The notes beneath the pieces were generated by a model, which saw nothing but the letters and a program-made list of their open reading frames with translations, had not been told where the DNA came from and did not search any database. A program made the position numbers and the translations under genes. From Patescibacteria group bacterium (GTDB lineage Bacteria; Patescibacteria; Paceibacteria; UBA9973; UBA2103), in the NCBI GenBank assembly GCA_004322365.1, contig SCTS01000004.1, positions 1 to 31,777 on the forward strand: a stretch of 31,777 bases of DNA, written 5' to 3'. Positions 1-8,658 of this stretch are shown here, piece after piece. Each line of letters begins with the position of its first letter. Within the stretch, counting starts at the first letter, position 1.

Positions 1-611
1 TTTTCATGCACTACGACGGTAATTATCGTGTCGTCCCTATGTCCTATCCAGTGTCTATGGATGCCAATGTATCGCAGAGTTGGTTTGGGACTGTAGGGAG
101 TCTCTACAAACAACATCGTCGCTGGTCATATGGTGCAGAGAATATTGCGTATATGCTTTTTAATTTCATGCACAACCCACGCATTTCGTTTTCAAAAAAG
201 TGGCGTTTATCATTTATACAAATTGAAGGGTTCTGGTCTTTAGCGACACACCCATTAATTCTTTTTGCGGTAGGATGGCTCCCTTTGTTTATTGGTGGTC
301 ACACATTCAACGCAACGGTGCTTTCATACAATCTTCCAATTGTTGCCACATGGTTTTTGACGATTGCGATGTCGGGTCTCGTAGCATCTTCAATTTTCTT
401 TATGTATTTAGTACCACAACGCCCACATGAATACTCATGGCGTAGAAGTGTCACGATGGCCCTGCAGTGGATTCTCGTCCCTTTCACTATGGTTATTTTC
501 AGTGCAATACCGGGTCTTGATGCGCAGGTCCGACTTTTGTTTGGGAAATATCTTGGTTTTTGGGTGACACCAAAAAATAGACGCACACAGCCTGTTGTTC
601 AAAAAAACTAA
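1..611 (+). CDS. Glycosyltransferase family 2, membrane-bound, C-terminal part (5' truncated by window edge)
   Basis: The reading frame is open to the left edge of the window, so the N-terminal catalytic part (nucleotide-sugar binding, DxD) is not visible. The visible part carries Q-H-R-R-W, matching the QxxRW motif that binds the acceptor or product in processive GT2 enzymes such as cellulose or hyaluronan synthases. Three hydrophobic segments follow, at about residues 75-98, 109-136 and 147-173 counted from the ATG at 6. This is the usual topology of an inner-membrane GT2 with a cytosolic catalytic domain. The role is probably synthesis of an envelope polysaccharide or glycolipid; the substrate cannot be told. 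The basic tail ends just before a long hairpin at 622-668. Confidence 0.85.
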   Translation, partial: FMHYDGNYRVVPMSYPVSMDANVSQSWFGTVGSLYKQHRRWSYGAENIAYMLFNFMHNPRISFSKKWRLSFIQIEGFWSLATHPLILFAVGWLPLFIGGHTFNATVLSYNLPIVATWFLTIAMSGLVASSIFFMYLVPQRPHEYSWRRSVTMALQWILVPFTMVIFSAIPGLDAQVRLLFGKYLGFWVTPKNRRTQPVVQKN

Positions 612-621
612 CATCTTACGG

Positions 622-668
622 AGTATACCCCCACACCTTTTCAGAATGAAAAGGTGTGGGGGTATACT
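622..668 (+). terminator. 21-bp perfect inverted repeat: terminator of the GT2 gene overlapping the next promoter
   Basis: Arms 622-642 and 648-668 are perfect reverse complements with a 5-nt loop (agaat). The hairpin lies 11 nt after the glycosyltransferase stop. No T-run follows it. The end of the right arm reads GGGGTATACT, whose TATACT (663-668) sits 9 nt before the next start codon and looks like a -10 box. One element may therefore end one transcript and carry, or regulate, the start of the next. The palindrome is seen directly; termination and promoter roles are inferred. Confidence 0.6.
659..668 (+). promoter_or_regulatory. -10-like box GGGGTATACT for the PEGA gene (leaderless type)
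   Basis: GGGGTATACT is followed by 9 nt and then the ATG at 678. The same arrangement, GGGGTATACT-N9-ATG, precedes pheS (1783-1802). No good -35 is seen; that region lies inside the hairpin. Confidence 0.45.
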
Positions 669-677
669 ATCCTCTAC

Positions 678-1532
678 ATGAAACCTCTTTCGCGCCGAAC
701 ACGCTTCATATATCTTGCTGTTTCTATCACCGCTTTTCTTTTCACCGTACCCGTTGCTGTTTTTTATGCATCTGGATACCGCTTTAACGGACTTTCTTTT
801 GTTGAAACTGGGGGAGTATATGTTTCTGTTCCACTATCTGATGCGAGCGTTTTCATTAATGGAAAAGAGGAGGGAGTGAGCAGTCTTTTTACTCGCTCAT
901 TTTATACTGACAACCTTATTGCCGGAACATATGCTGTGCAGGTATCTCGCGAAGGGTACTATCCTTGGGTAAAGAAACTGACTGTAGAGGCGCGTATCGT
1001 GACCGATGTTTTTGCTTTTCTTGTTCCCCAATCGATCTTGATTCGTGAGATTGAAATACGAGAAGGAGATACCGCATCAACAACTCGGGCTGTTTCAAAG
1101 AATGAATATAATACATTTGTAAAAGCTTTTGCGCGCAAAATAGTTTCTGCACCAACTCAAGGAGGTACGGCGACATCGACGCCGGTTGACACTCGTGCTG
1201 GGGCGGAACTGTATATCGAGGGTGGCAATCTTATTGTGAGATGGATGAAGGATCCGCAGTCTGTACCGAGCTCATTTTGTATTAAGCCCTCTTCTTGTGT
1301 TCAAGAATTTTTTATTGAAAAGGGTAGAGAGACAGTCTCTAATGCACAATTTTTTGCAGGCGGTGTAGTGTATTCAACAAAGGAATCTGGAATCTTTCTT
1401 GCAGAAAATGATGTCCGTCCCGTTCCCTTGATTGTCCCCCTCTATAGTCGACCAGGTGCTCAATTTCGGATTGTGAACGGCGCTTTGATTGTGAAAGACG
1501 GGTCGGCCTTCTATGATATTTCAGGCTTTTAG
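678..1532 (+). CDS. PEGA-domain membrane-anchored extracytoplasmic protein
   Basis: 284 residues. An N-terminal basic stretch and one hydrophobic helix (about 9-31) suggest a signal anchor. A PEGA-like beta domain follows (about 45-105; contains SVFINGKEEG and REGYYPW). The remainder, about 180 residues, has two cysteines (C-I-K-P-S-S-C) that could form a disulfide outside the membrane. PEGA domains are found in surface-layer and envelope proteins; the exact job is unknown. I chose ATG 678 over an in-frame GTG at 654 because the GTG lies inside the hairpin arm and its extension adds no plausible signal sequence, while 678 directly precedes the basic/hydrophobic anchor and sits 9 nt after TATACT. 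Confidence 0.75.
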   Translation: MKPLSRRTRFIYLAVSITAFLFTVPVAVFYASGYRFNGLSFVETGGVYVSVPLSDASVFINGKEEGVSSLFTRSFYTDNLIAGTYAVQVSREGYYPWVKKLTVEARIVTDVFAFLVPQSILIREIEIREGDTASTTRAVSKNEYNTFVKAFARKIVSAPTQGGTATSTPVDTRAGAELYIEGGNLIVRWMKDPQSVPSSFCIKPSSCVQEFFIEKGRETVSNAQFFAGGVVYSTKESGIFLAENDVRPVPLIVPLYSRPGAQFRIVNGALIVKDGSAFYDISGF

Positions 1533-1580
1533 TGCGATAGTTGAACGCAATCACATGCACTATCGCCACACGTAGTATTT

Positions 1581-1632
1581 AAAGACTGTATAGTATAATT
1601 TAACGATCGTTAAATTATACTATACAGTCTTT
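1581..1632 (+). repeat. 52-bp perfect palindrome, copy 1 of a dispersed element (core TTAACGATCGTTAA)
   Basis: Positions 1581-1606 and 1607-1632 are exact reverse complements with no spacer. The element holds TATAGTATAA on one arm and TTATACTATA on the other, so -10-like hexamers appear on both strands. TTTTT at 1630-1634 fits a plus-strand terminator for the PEGA gene. A related copy lies at 8789-8834, and both are preceded by TATTTAA. It may be a terminator, an operator for a dimeric repressor or a small mobile palindromic repeat. Confidence 0.85.
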
Positions 1633-1680
1633 TTGGTACTGTAAGTCCGAGTAGACGAATAGTGTTTAAATGATGTATCC

Positions 1681-1695
1681 CACGGGGTATACCCC
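1681..1695. promoter_or_regulatory. GGGGTATACCCC palindrome; upstream copy of a CACGGGGTATAC direct repeat
   Basis: CACGGGGTATAC occurs at 1681-1692 and again at 1780-1791, 99 bp apart, the second copy overlapping the pheS -10 box. The first copy continues into a 12-bp perfect palindrome (1684-1695). The same GTATACCCC/GGGGTATAC word is in the hairpin at 622-668. It could be a protein-binding site or an upstream promoter. The rest of the 1533-1801 spacer holds nothing else that I recognise. Confidence 0.4.
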
Positions 1696-1779
1696 ATGAG
1701 ATAGTGGCGCATTATATAAGGTACGAGCTAGATTCTTGCAGAAGAAAATAATCTTAGTTCAAGTATAAATTTCATATCT

Positions 1780-1792
1780 CACGGGGTATACT
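1780..1792 (+). promoter_or_regulatory. Promoter -10 region of pheST (CACGGGGTATACT)
   Basis: TATACT at 1787-1792 is 9 nt before the pheS ATG at 1802, so transcription would start at or next to the start codon. There is no Shine-Dalgarno-like sequence. No convincing -35 is seen. Confidence 0.5.
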
Positions 1793-1801
1793 CTTCTTTA
1801 T

Positions 1802-2530
1802 ATGCCAGCTGGTCGCCTGCACCCAATTTCAATTGCACTTCGTGATATTGTCGATATTTTTGGGCGCATGGGTTTCAGCATTGCCTATGGTCCCGAGCTT
1901 GAGGACGAGTGGCACAATTTCACCGCGCTGAACGTGCCCGCGGATCATCCTGCGCGCGATATGCAGGATACCTTTTGGATCAAAGACCGTCCGGGCTTTG
2001 TGCTCCGCACCCACGACACCTCGGTGACTATTCGTTGTCTTGAGGAAATGGCAAAGACAGGCGTCACTTCTATGCGTACCATCAATCCTGGAAAAGTATT
2101 TCGAAATGAAGCAACCGACATGACCCATGAAGCCCAGTTCTATCAACTTGATGGTTTTGCAGTGGCACCGCCTGGGGAAATTACGCTCGGGCACCTCAAA
2201 GGTACATTTGATAGGTTTTATCGAGAATATTTTGGAGAAAACACCAAGGTGCGTTTTCGTCCGAGCTTCTTTCCGTTCACCGAACCATCTGTTGAAATCG
2301 ATGTTTGGTTCGAGCCGAAAGGGAAAGAAGGCAGGTGGCTTGAAATGGCAGGTGCAGGAATGCTCCATCCAAGTGTGTTTAAAAACGCCGGGCTCGACCC
2401 GGAAAAAGTACAAGGTTTTGCCTTCGGTGGTGGTTTGGAGCGACTCTTAATGGTGAAGTACGGCATTCCCGATGTACGCCTTTTCCACTCGGGAGATATT
2501 CGTTTTGTTCATGGATTTGATAAAAAATAA
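1802..2530 (+). CDS. pheS: Phenylalanyl-tRNA synthetase alpha subunit, catalytic core only
   Basis: Charges tRNA-Phe with phenylalanine together with PheT in the cytosol (class II synthetase). Signature stretches are visible: GRLHP at the start of the catalytic domain, motif 2 region (KVFRNE...THEAQFYQLDG), FRPSFFPFTEPS, and motif 3 (GFAFGGGLERLLMVKYGIPDVR). The protein has 242 residues against roughly 325-350 for usual bacterial PheS; it begins directly at the catalytic core, so the N-terminal coiled-coil that contacts tRNA is missing. This is not a start-site error: an in-frame stop at 1697-1699 leaves room for only about 34 more codons, without ATG or GTG. It ends 3 nt before pheT, forming a two-gene operon. 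Confidence 0.95.
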   Translation: MPAGRLHPISIALRDIVDIFGRMGFSIAYGPELEDEWHNFTALNVPADHPARDMQDTFWIKDRPGFVLRTHDTSVTIRCLEEMAKTGVTSMRTINPGKVFRNEATDMTHEAQFYQLDGFAVAPPGEITLGHLKGTFDRFYREYFGENTKVRFRPSFFPFTEPSVEIDVWFEPKGKEGRWLEMAGAGMLHPSVFKNAGLDPEKVQGFAFGGGLERLLMVKYGIPDVRLFHSGDIRFVHGFDKK

Positions 2531-2533
2531 ACT

Positions 2534-4345
2534 ATGAAAGTTTCAACTACATGGTTACAGAAATACTTTGATGCACCGCTTCCGAACGCGAAGGATATTG
2601 CGGACTCACTCACATTCCACGCATTCGAGATAGAGGAGCTTGAAGATGTTTCGATGGATGTGAAAGTACTTCCAAATCGCGCCGCAGATTGTTTGTCGCA
2701 TCGCGGTGTCGCAAAAGAAATTTCTGCAATCCTCAATCTGCCCTTACAATCGGATCCACTTCGTGCGCCCATTCCTGAATTTCCGAAAACCGACAGGCTT
2801 GTAGTGACGGCAGACCCCGCATACACGCTTCGGCACACAGGTGCGCTTGTTCGTGGAGTTACTGTTGGACCTTCGCCTGAATGGCTAAAGAGTGCGCTCG
2901 AGTCTGTGGGACAGCGATCGATTAATAGTGTTGTTGATGTACTCAACTATGTACTTCTTGATATTGGTCAGCCATCAGGCGCTTTTGATCTTGGAAAAAT
3001 AAAGAACGAAAATGGTGTTGTAAAGATAGATATTCGTCGTGCGAAGGCAGGTGAGAAAATAAAAGTGCTCACGGGCGAAGAATATACACTCACTGAAGAT
3101 ATGTTTGCGTTTACCGATGCGGTTGGCGGAGAGCTTCTCGATATTGCGGGCATTAAAGGAGGGTTCTCGTCTGGGGTCACGAGCGAAACAAAAGATCTCT
3201 TTATTTCTGCAGGAAATTACGACGGTACGCTTATTCGCAAAGCTTCACAAAAACTCAAACTCTTTACTGATGCATCTCAGCGATTTCAAAATCGTCCCTC
3301 TCCTGAATTAACGGTGTATGGCATGCAAGCGATTCTTAATCTCATTAAGGAGGTAGCAGGGGGAGAGCTTGTTGGCGTGGTGGATATTCGCAACAAACCT
3401 CAAGACCCGCCTATCGATGTTTCGGTCACGCTCGACCGTATTAACCAGCTCCTCGGTTTTGATTTTTCAAAAGAAGAAGTTACGGATGTCTTTAAGCGAC
3501 TTGATCTTTCCGCTTCGATTTCAGGAAATACATTTACCGTAACGTCTCCATTTGAAAGAACCGATCTCAAGGTCCCTGAAGATTTGATCGAAGAAGTAGG
3601 ACGAATTTTAGGCTATGATCGCGTACCGGCAGTAGAGCCTACCTTCAACGGCACGCCTGTCGATCAAGCGCGTTACCGAGGTATTGAGCGGATGAAAGAC
3701 ATGCTCGTAGAGGAAGGCTTCGTTGAAGTTTCGACGCAATCATTTTCGAAAAAAGGTGATGTTTATCTTGCGAACCCGCTTGATAAAACCATGCCGGCAC
3801 TTCGTCCCAGTCTTGAAATAGGAGTTCAAGACGCTCTCACTCGAGGCAAGCAGTATCAATCGCTTCTCCTGTCGCCCGGTGAAAAATTAAAACTCTTTGA
3901 AGTAGGCACCGTATTTCCTAAAGCGGGAGAATATGTGGAGCTTCGCATGACTGAACGAGTTCCTGCGTGGGGAGAAAGCGCTGGCACGGTAGACAATCTT
4001 TCAATTGCAAAACTTGAAGACTATGGAAAAGACTACACACCGAAAAAATATGAACTCGGTATGTACCAGTCTTTCTCTATGTATCCTTTTATTGTCCGCG
4101 ATATTGCATTCTGGGTTCCTGACGGCACAGATGTGGGGTTTACGAAATCCTACATAGTGGAGAATGCGGGGTCACTGATGGTACGCTGTGAGCTTTTTGA
4201 TACCTTTTCTAAAGGCGGGAGAACTTCTTATGCGTTTCGGCTAGTATTCCAGTCGGATGATAGAACCCTGACAGATGACGAAGTAAGTACATGGATGGAT
4301 TTGGTAACAAAAGCAGTAACTCAAAAAAACTGGGAGGTACGGTAA
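2534..4345 (+). CDS. pheT: Phenylalanyl-tRNA synthetase beta subunit lacking the EMAP/OB tRNA-binding domain
   Basis: Structural and editing subunit of PheRS. Visible parts are: the N-terminal segment (1-40); PNRAADCLSHRGVAKEISAIL (about 47-67); the B3/B4 editing region with SVVDVLNYVLLDIGQPSGAFD (about 135-155); the B5 domain (about 290-370, ending ILGYDRVP); the catalytic-like core; and a C-terminal anticodon-binding FDX-ACB domain (about 510-603, with YPFIVRDIAFWVP and DDRTLTDDEV). It has 603 residues against about 790-800 in E. coli. The segment missing between residues about 40 and 47 corresponds to the roughly 110-residue EMAP/OB domain. With the trimmed PheS this makes a reduced synthetase. 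The 3-nt gap suggests translational coupling to pheS. Confidence 0.95.
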   Translation: MKVSTTWLQKYFDAPLPNAKDIADSLTFHAFEIEELEDVSMDVKVLPNRAADCLSHRGVAKEISAILNLPLQSDPLRAPIPEFPKTDRLVVTADPAYTLRHTGALVRGVTVGPSPEWLKSALESVGQRSINSVVDVLNYVLLDIGQPSGAFDLGKIKNENGVVKIDIRRAKAGEKIKVLTGEEYTLTEDMFAFTDAVGGELLDIAGIKGGFSSGVTSETKDLFISAGNYDGTLIRKASQKLKLFTDASQRFQNRPSPELTVYGMQAILNLIKEVAGGELVGVVDIRNKPQDPPIDVSVTLDRINQLLGFDFSKEEVTDVFKRLDLSASISGNTFTVTSPFERTDLKVPEDLIEEVGRILGYDRVPAVEPTFNGTPVDQARYRGIERMKDMLVEEGFVEVSTQSFSKKGDVYLANPLDKTMPALRPSLEIGVQDALTRGKQYQSLLLSPGEKLKLFEVGTVFPKAGEYVELRMTERVPAWGESAGTVDNLSIAKLEDYGKDYTPKKYELGMYQSFSMYPFIVRDIAFWVPDGTDVGFTKSYIVENAGSLMVRCELFDTFSKGGRTSYAFRLVFQSDDRTLTDDEVSTWMDLVTKAVTQKNWEVR

Positions 4346-4383
4346 CTTTTGTACAGGGTTTTCCTCAGCGTAAATGGGTAATT

Positions 4384-4389
4384 TATGAT
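4384..4389 (+). promoter_or_regulatory. -10-like TATGAT before mscS
   Basis: TATGAT lies 11 nt before the ATG at 4401, giving a predicted 5' leader of only a few nucleotides. No -35 is clear in the 55-nt gap after pheT. Confidence 0.35.
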
Positions 4390-4400
4390 ACGCTCGAAAG

Positions 4401-5231
4401 ATGGACGTCATTAACAAAGCCCTTAATTTTGAAGGCTTCACATCAGCGCTAACCGTTTCTTTGCCTCACTTGTTGTCGGCATTTTTTGTACTGTTTGTTT
4501 TTTGGATTATCTACCGTGTAACACAGCGCCCGCTTATGCGACTCTTGGCATGGCGAGGTGTACAGACAGCAAATGCAGAGCTTCTGGTAAATACCGTATA
4601 TCGCGTCATTCTCTTTATTATTGCTGTCGTTATAGCTGCGGGTCAGCTGGGTATTAACCTCACGGCAGTAGTTGCAGGCTTGGGTATTGCGGGTATCGCG
4701 CTTGGATTTGCTGCACAGGATACGCTTGCCAATATTATTTCAGGCGTTCTCATTTATATAGATAAGCCATTTAAGATTGGGCAATGGATTACAGTCGGCA
4801 ATATGTACGGAAGAGTACAAAAAATAACTATGCGTACCACACGCATTCGTACACTCGATAACACATTCGTGGTCATTCCAAATCAAAAGATTGCAAACGA
4901 GGTGTTAGTCAATCACTCTTCACATGGAGAGCTTCGCATTGTTGTGCCGTTTGGAATCGCCTATAGGGAGTCCATTCCACGGGTGCGTGGAGTGTTAATT
5001 CAGGCATTGTCTGAAATTAAAGGTGTACGTAAAGATCCTCCTCCAACCGTTGTTGCAGAAGGTTTTGGTGACTCTGCTATTAATATGTTAGCTCGTGTGT
5101 GGGTTGATAATGCAGACAAAGAACGAGCCACGCTATTCATGGTAGTTGAAAAAATTAAGGAAACTCTAGAAACTGAAAAAATAGAAATTCCTTTCCCGCA
5201 AATGGAAGTCGCTGTTCGGAAAGAGCGTTAG
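4401..5231 (+). CDS. mscS: Small-conductance mechanosensitive channel, MscS family
   Basis: 276 residues. Three hydrophobic segments (about 21-40, 66-86, 87-123). The third has the Gly/Ala-rich pore-helix pattern of MscS (AVVAGLGIAGIALGFAAQDT), followed by the conserved linker ANIISGVLIYIDKPFKIGQW. The beta domain (RTTRIRTLDNTFVVIPN, about 145-165) and an alpha/beta C-terminal domain follow. The length is close to E. coli MscS (286). It opens when membrane tension rises and releases solutes during osmotic downshock. It appears to be its own unit between pheT and purD. Confidence 0.93.
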   Translation: MDVINKALNFEGFTSALTVSLPHLLSAFFVLFVFWIIYRVTQRPLMRLLAWRGVQTANAELLVNTVYRVILFIIAVVIAAGQLGINLTAVVAGLGIAGIALGFAAQDTLANIISGVLIYIDKPFKIGQWITVGNMYGRVQKITMRTTRIRTLDNTFVVIPNQKIANEVLVNHSSHGELRIVVPFGIAYRESIPRVRGVLIQALSEIKGVRKDPPPTVVAEGFGDSAINMLARVWVDNADKERATLFMVVEKIKETLETEKIEIPFPQMEVAVRKER

Positions 5232-5237
5232 TATGCT
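5232..5237 (+). promoter_or_regulatory. -10-like TATGCT before purD
   Basis: TATGCT ends 6 nt before the purD ATG (5244), which would place the transcript start on the start codon. It directly follows the mscS stop. Confidence 0.35.
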
Positions 5238-5243
5238 GTATAT

Positions 5244-6506
5244 ATGAATGTTCTTGTTATTGGTGGTGGCGGAAGAGAGCATGCACTTGCATGGAAGATT
5301 TCCCAGTCGCCACGGTGCTCAGAGCTTTATATAGCACCAGGGAATGCGGGCACTCTACTGGTAGGGACGAATGTTTCTATTGATACACAAAACCATAAAG
5401 AGGTTATTAATTTCTGCAAAGAAAAAAACATCGATCTCGTAGTCATTGGACCCGATGACTTTTTGGCGTCGGGTATTGTAGATTCTTTGGGTTCTGCGGG
5501 CATTCTTGCGTTCGGACCTACAAAAGCAGCCGCAAAACTTGAGTGGTCAAAAGCCTTCTCTAAAGATTTTATGAATCGCCACGGTATCCCAACTGCGTCA
5601 TCCGCAACATTTTCTACATTCAATGAGGCACTTCTATACTCAAAAGCTCAAACATTGCCTATGGTTATAAAGGCAGATGGACTAGCACTTGGGAAAGGTG
5701 TGGTGATTGCGCAAACGCATGAAGAAGCTGAAACCACACTGAAGTCGTTCATGGTTGATGAGGCATTTGGTGATTCTGGGAAAACAGTTGTGTTCGAAGA
5801 GTTTCTAGAAGGGCCTGAGATATCAATACATGCATTTTGTGACGGGACAATTGCGAAGCTTTTTCCTGTTGCGCGAGATCATAAGAGGGTGGGGGATGGA
5901 AATACTGGAGCGAACACAGGAGGCATGGGTGCCATAGCACCAGTACAGATTTCCCCAGAATTTCTAAAAGAAGTTGAAGAAAAAATAGTAACACCAGTGA
6001 TGAAAGGAATGGCAGCTGAAGGTACACCTTTTTCTGGGATTCTGTATCCGGGACTGATGGTAACAAAGGCAGGTATTCGTGTCATTGAATTTAACGCACG
6101 ATTTGGTGATCCTGAAGCACAGTCCTACATGCGACTCCTCGACTCTGACCTTTTAGATATCATGCTTGATTGTGTGGAAGGAAAACTTGCGGAGCGTGAA
6201 ATTCATTGGAATACAGGCTATGCGTGCACGGTCGTTATGGCGTCAGGAGGATATCCAGGAAAGTACACGAGCGGTTTTCCTATCAAAGGCTTGAATACAA
6301 TCGCTGATTCTTCAGTAGTTGTCTTTTATGCAGGTACTGAAAAGGATGGGGAAGAGGTGGTTACCGCAGGTGGGCGAGTACTCGGGGTTAGCGCTCTTGG
6401 AGCGACATCAGAAGAGGCAAAAACGAATGCATACAATGGCGTAAAATCTCTCCAATTTGATGGCATGCAGTATAGGTCGGATATAGGTGCAAATTGGGGT
6501 ATTTAG
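5244..6506 (+). CDS. purD: Phosphoribosylamine-glycine ligase (GAR synthetase)
   Basis: Second step of purine synthesis: 5-phosphoribosylamine + glycine + ATP gives GAR. The 420-residue length is normal. The sequence shows the N-terminal dinucleotide-like start MNVLVIGGGGREHAL, the loop PGNAGT, ATP-grasp stretches (MVIKADGLALGKGVVIA), GDGNTGANTGGMGA, and the metal/ATP-binding IEFNARFGDPEAQ. Nothing catalytic appears to be missing. No other purine gene is in the window. Isolated pur genes are not rare in reduced genomes, but whether a full pathway exists elsewhere cannot be told. Confidence 0.96.
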   Translation: MNVLVIGGGGREHALAWKISQSPRCSELYIAPGNAGTLLVGTNVSIDTQNHKEVINFCKEKNIDLVVIGPDDFLASGIVDSLGSAGILAFGPTKAAAKLEWSKAFSKDFMNRHGIPTASSATFSTFNEALLYSKAQTLPMVIKADGLALGKGVVIAQTHEEAETTLKSFMVDEAFGDSGKTVVFEEFLEGPEISIHAFCDGTIAKLFPVARDHKRVGDGNTGANTGGMGAIAPVQISPEFLKEVEEKIVTPVMKGMAAEGTPFSGILYPGLMVTKAGIRVIEFNARFGDPEAQSYMRLLDSDLLDIMLDCVEGKLAEREIHWNTGYACTVVMASGGYPGKYTSGFPIKGLNTIADSSVVVFYAGTEKDGEEVVTAGGRVLGVSALGATSEEAKTNAYNGVKSLQFDGMQYRSDIGANWGI

Positions 6507-6542
6507 TGCCCAAAATTAGCGGAAATGGGCTCTGAAATATGT

Positions 6543-6548
6543 TACAAT
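6543..6548 (+). promoter_or_regulatory. Possible -10 (TACAAT) for gyrB
   Basis: TACAAT lies 37 nt before the gyrB ATG, giving a leader of about 30 nt, unlike the nearly leaderless neighbours. No -35 match is convincing. Confidence 0.3.
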
Positions 6549-6585
6549 TGGAGCAAGCTCTACGGGCTATTTTTCTTTAAAACAA

Positions 6586-8658
6586 ATGGCAAAAACTCCT
6601 AAAAAAGAAGCTAAAAAATCAAGCGGATACAGCGCAGAATCGATTACTGTCCTCGAGGGTCTTGAGCCGGTACGAAAGCGTCCCGGAATGTACATTGGTA
6701 CTACCGGCCTTGATGGTTTGCATCACCTCATTTGGGAAATATTTGATAACTCACGCGATGAGGCGATGGGTGGTTTTGCAGACGACATTGAAGTAACTTT
6801 GCTTCCCAATAAGCGCATCCGCGTTATTGATAATGGTCGAGGTATTCCTGTTGATGTTCATAAGACAACTAAAGTATCGGCACTCGAGACTATCATGACG
6901 ACACTGCACGCCGGCGGTAAATTTGGTGGTGATGGTTACAAAGTTTCAGGAGGACTCCACGGTGTCGGTGCATCGGTTGTTAATGCACTATCAACATACA
7001 CAAAAGCTGAAGTACATAAAGATGGTGGCTACTATCTCCAAGAGTATGATCGTGGCAAAGCGCGAGCTCGCGTTAAGAAGGTTGGCTCCACTGACTTTAC
7101 GGGCTCTATCATAACGTTCGAAGCCGACCCAACTATTTTCCCCGTTATCGAATATGACTTCAACAAAATAGTGCAACACCTACGCCAACAGGCGTATCTT
7201 GTGAAGGCGGTACGTATTTCTATTGTTGATGCGAGGGAATATCCCGGCAAAATTGATCTTGCCGATGTACGTTATTTTCGCGAGCTTGGGTTCTTGGTCC
7301 CATCGCAAACATTTTATTTTGAAGGAGGTCTCAAGTCCCTCGTAATCTTTAATAATCGTTTTCAAAAACCTGTTCACAGTAGTGTCTTTTATGTTGAGAA
7401 AGAGTTAGATGATGTACAGGTAGAAGTAGCACTGCAGTACGTAGACGATATTTCTGCGCGCATCACGGCGTTTGCAAACAATACCTACAACGCAGAAGGA
7501 GGAACGCATGTTACCGGTTTCAAAACCGCACTTACGCGAACGCTCAATTCATACGCTCGAAAAAACAATATTGTTAAAGAAGCTGATGAAAACTTTACAG
7601 GAGAAGATGTTCTAGAGGGACTTACCTGCATTATTTCAGTGAAGCTTCGCGAGATTCAATTTGAAGGTCAAACGAAAGGAAAACTTGGTTCAGTTGAAGC
7701 GCGTGGTGCAGTTGAGACTGTTTTCAGCGAAGCGTTTAATATGTTCTTGGAAGAGCACCCTGACGAAGCACGCTCGATCATTGGTAAAGTACTCTTGGCC
7801 TTGAAGGCTCGTAAAGCAGCAAAAGCTGCAAAAGACTCAGTGCTTCGCAAAGGTGCTTTGGACGGCATGACACTGCCAGGCAAACTTGCTGACTGTCAGA
7901 CAAAGAACGCATGGGAATCTGAGATATTCATTGTGGAGGGGGATTCAGCAGGTGGCTCATCAAAGCAAGGGCGTGATAGACGTACACAGGCAATACTCCC
8001 GCTTCGTGGAAAGATTTTGAATGTGGAGCGTGCGCGCTTGGACAAAATGCTTGCATCAAACGAAATCAAAAACTTGGTTATTGCTATGGGTACTGCAATA
8101 GGGGATTTGTTTGATATTTCAAAACTTCGTTATCACAAAATCATCATTGCAACCGATGCCGATGTTGACGGTGCACACATTCGTACGCTTCTTTTGACAC
8201 TCTTCTATCGCTATTTCCGTGGAGTCATTGACGGCGGATTCTTATATATTGCACAGCCACCGCTATTCAAAGCAAAGTTTGGAAAGGAGGTTTTCTACTT
8301 GCAAACTGAAGCGGAGTTGGAAGCGCTTTTGAAAGCTCGTGGGATTAAGAGTGAGGAATTCAATACCGAGGAATCCTTGGAGGAAACTGATGAGGAAGAA
8401 ACAGAAGAACAGGCTGAAAGCAAAGCAACAAAAAAACAAGCAAAGCCAACTATTCAGCGTTACAAAGGACTTGGTGAAATGAACCCAGAAGAACTCTGGG
8501 AAACTACAATGGACCCTACTCGTCGCGTATTGAAACAGGTGAAGGTTGAAGATGGGCAAGATGCTGACAGAGTGTTCGATATCCTCATGGGTACCGATGT
8601 TCCTGCACGAAAGTCGTTTATTCAATCAAACGCAAAAGCAGCGACACTCGATATCTAG
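6586..8658 (+). CDS. gyrB: DNA gyrase subunit B
   Basis: ATPase and DNA-gate subunit of type IIA topoisomerase. The GHKL ATPase domain has E51 and N55 (EIFDNSRDEA), D82 (IDNGRGIP) and GLHGVGAS at 123-130. The transducer follows, then the TOPRIM domain with IVEGDSAGGS (about 449-458) and DADVDGAHIRTL (about 523-534), and the C-terminal QRYKGLGEMNPEELWETT. Length 690. A Glu/Lys-rich low-complexity linker (about 586-621) sits between the TOPRIM metal site and the C-terminal core. The start has a Lys-rich extension (MAKTPKKEAKK) before the ATPase domain. GyrB is preferred over ParE because of the LMGTDVPARKSFI...TLDI ending; no gyrA is in the window. Confidence 0.95.
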   Translation: MAKTPKKEAKKSSGYSAESITVLEGLEPVRKRPGMYIGTTGLDGLHHLIWEIFDNSRDEAMGGFADDIEVTLLPNKRIRVIDNGRGIPVDVHKTTKVSALETIMTTLHAGGKFGGDGYKVSGGLHGVGASVVNALSTYTKAEVHKDGGYYLQEYDRGKARARVKKVGSTDFTGSIITFEADPTIFPVIEYDFNKIVQHLRQQAYLVKAVRISIVDAREYPGKIDLADVRYFRELGFLVPSQTFYFEGGLKSLVIFNNRFQKPVHSSVFYVEKELDDVQVEVALQYVDDISARITAFANNTYNAEGGTHVTGFKTALTRTLNSYARKNNIVKEADENFTGEDVLEGLTCIISVKLREIQFEGQTKGKLGSVEARGAVETVFSEAFNMFLEEHPDEARSIIGKVLLALKARKAAKAAKDSVLRKGALDGMTLPGKLADCQTKNAWESEIFIVEGDSAGGSSKQGRDRRTQAILPLRGKILNVERARLDKMLASNEIKNLVIAMGTAIGDLFDISKLRYHKIIIATDADVDGAHIRTLLLTLFYRYFRGVIDGGFLYIAQPPLFKAKFGKEVFYLQTEAELEALLKARGIKSEEFNTEESLEETDEEETEEQAESKATKKQAKPTIQRYKGLGEMNPEELWETTMDPTRRVLKQVKVEDGQDADRVFDILMGTDVPARKSFIQSNAKAATLDI

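Noticed and set aside
654..677. GTG at 654 as start of the PEGA protein
   Set aside because: It lies in the arm of the hairpin and overlaps the -10 box; ATG 678 precedes a normal signal-anchor.
6507..6532. Terminator between purD and gyrB (GCCCA ... TGGGC)
   Set aside because: Only a 5-bp stem with a 13-nt loop and no T-run; too weak to call.
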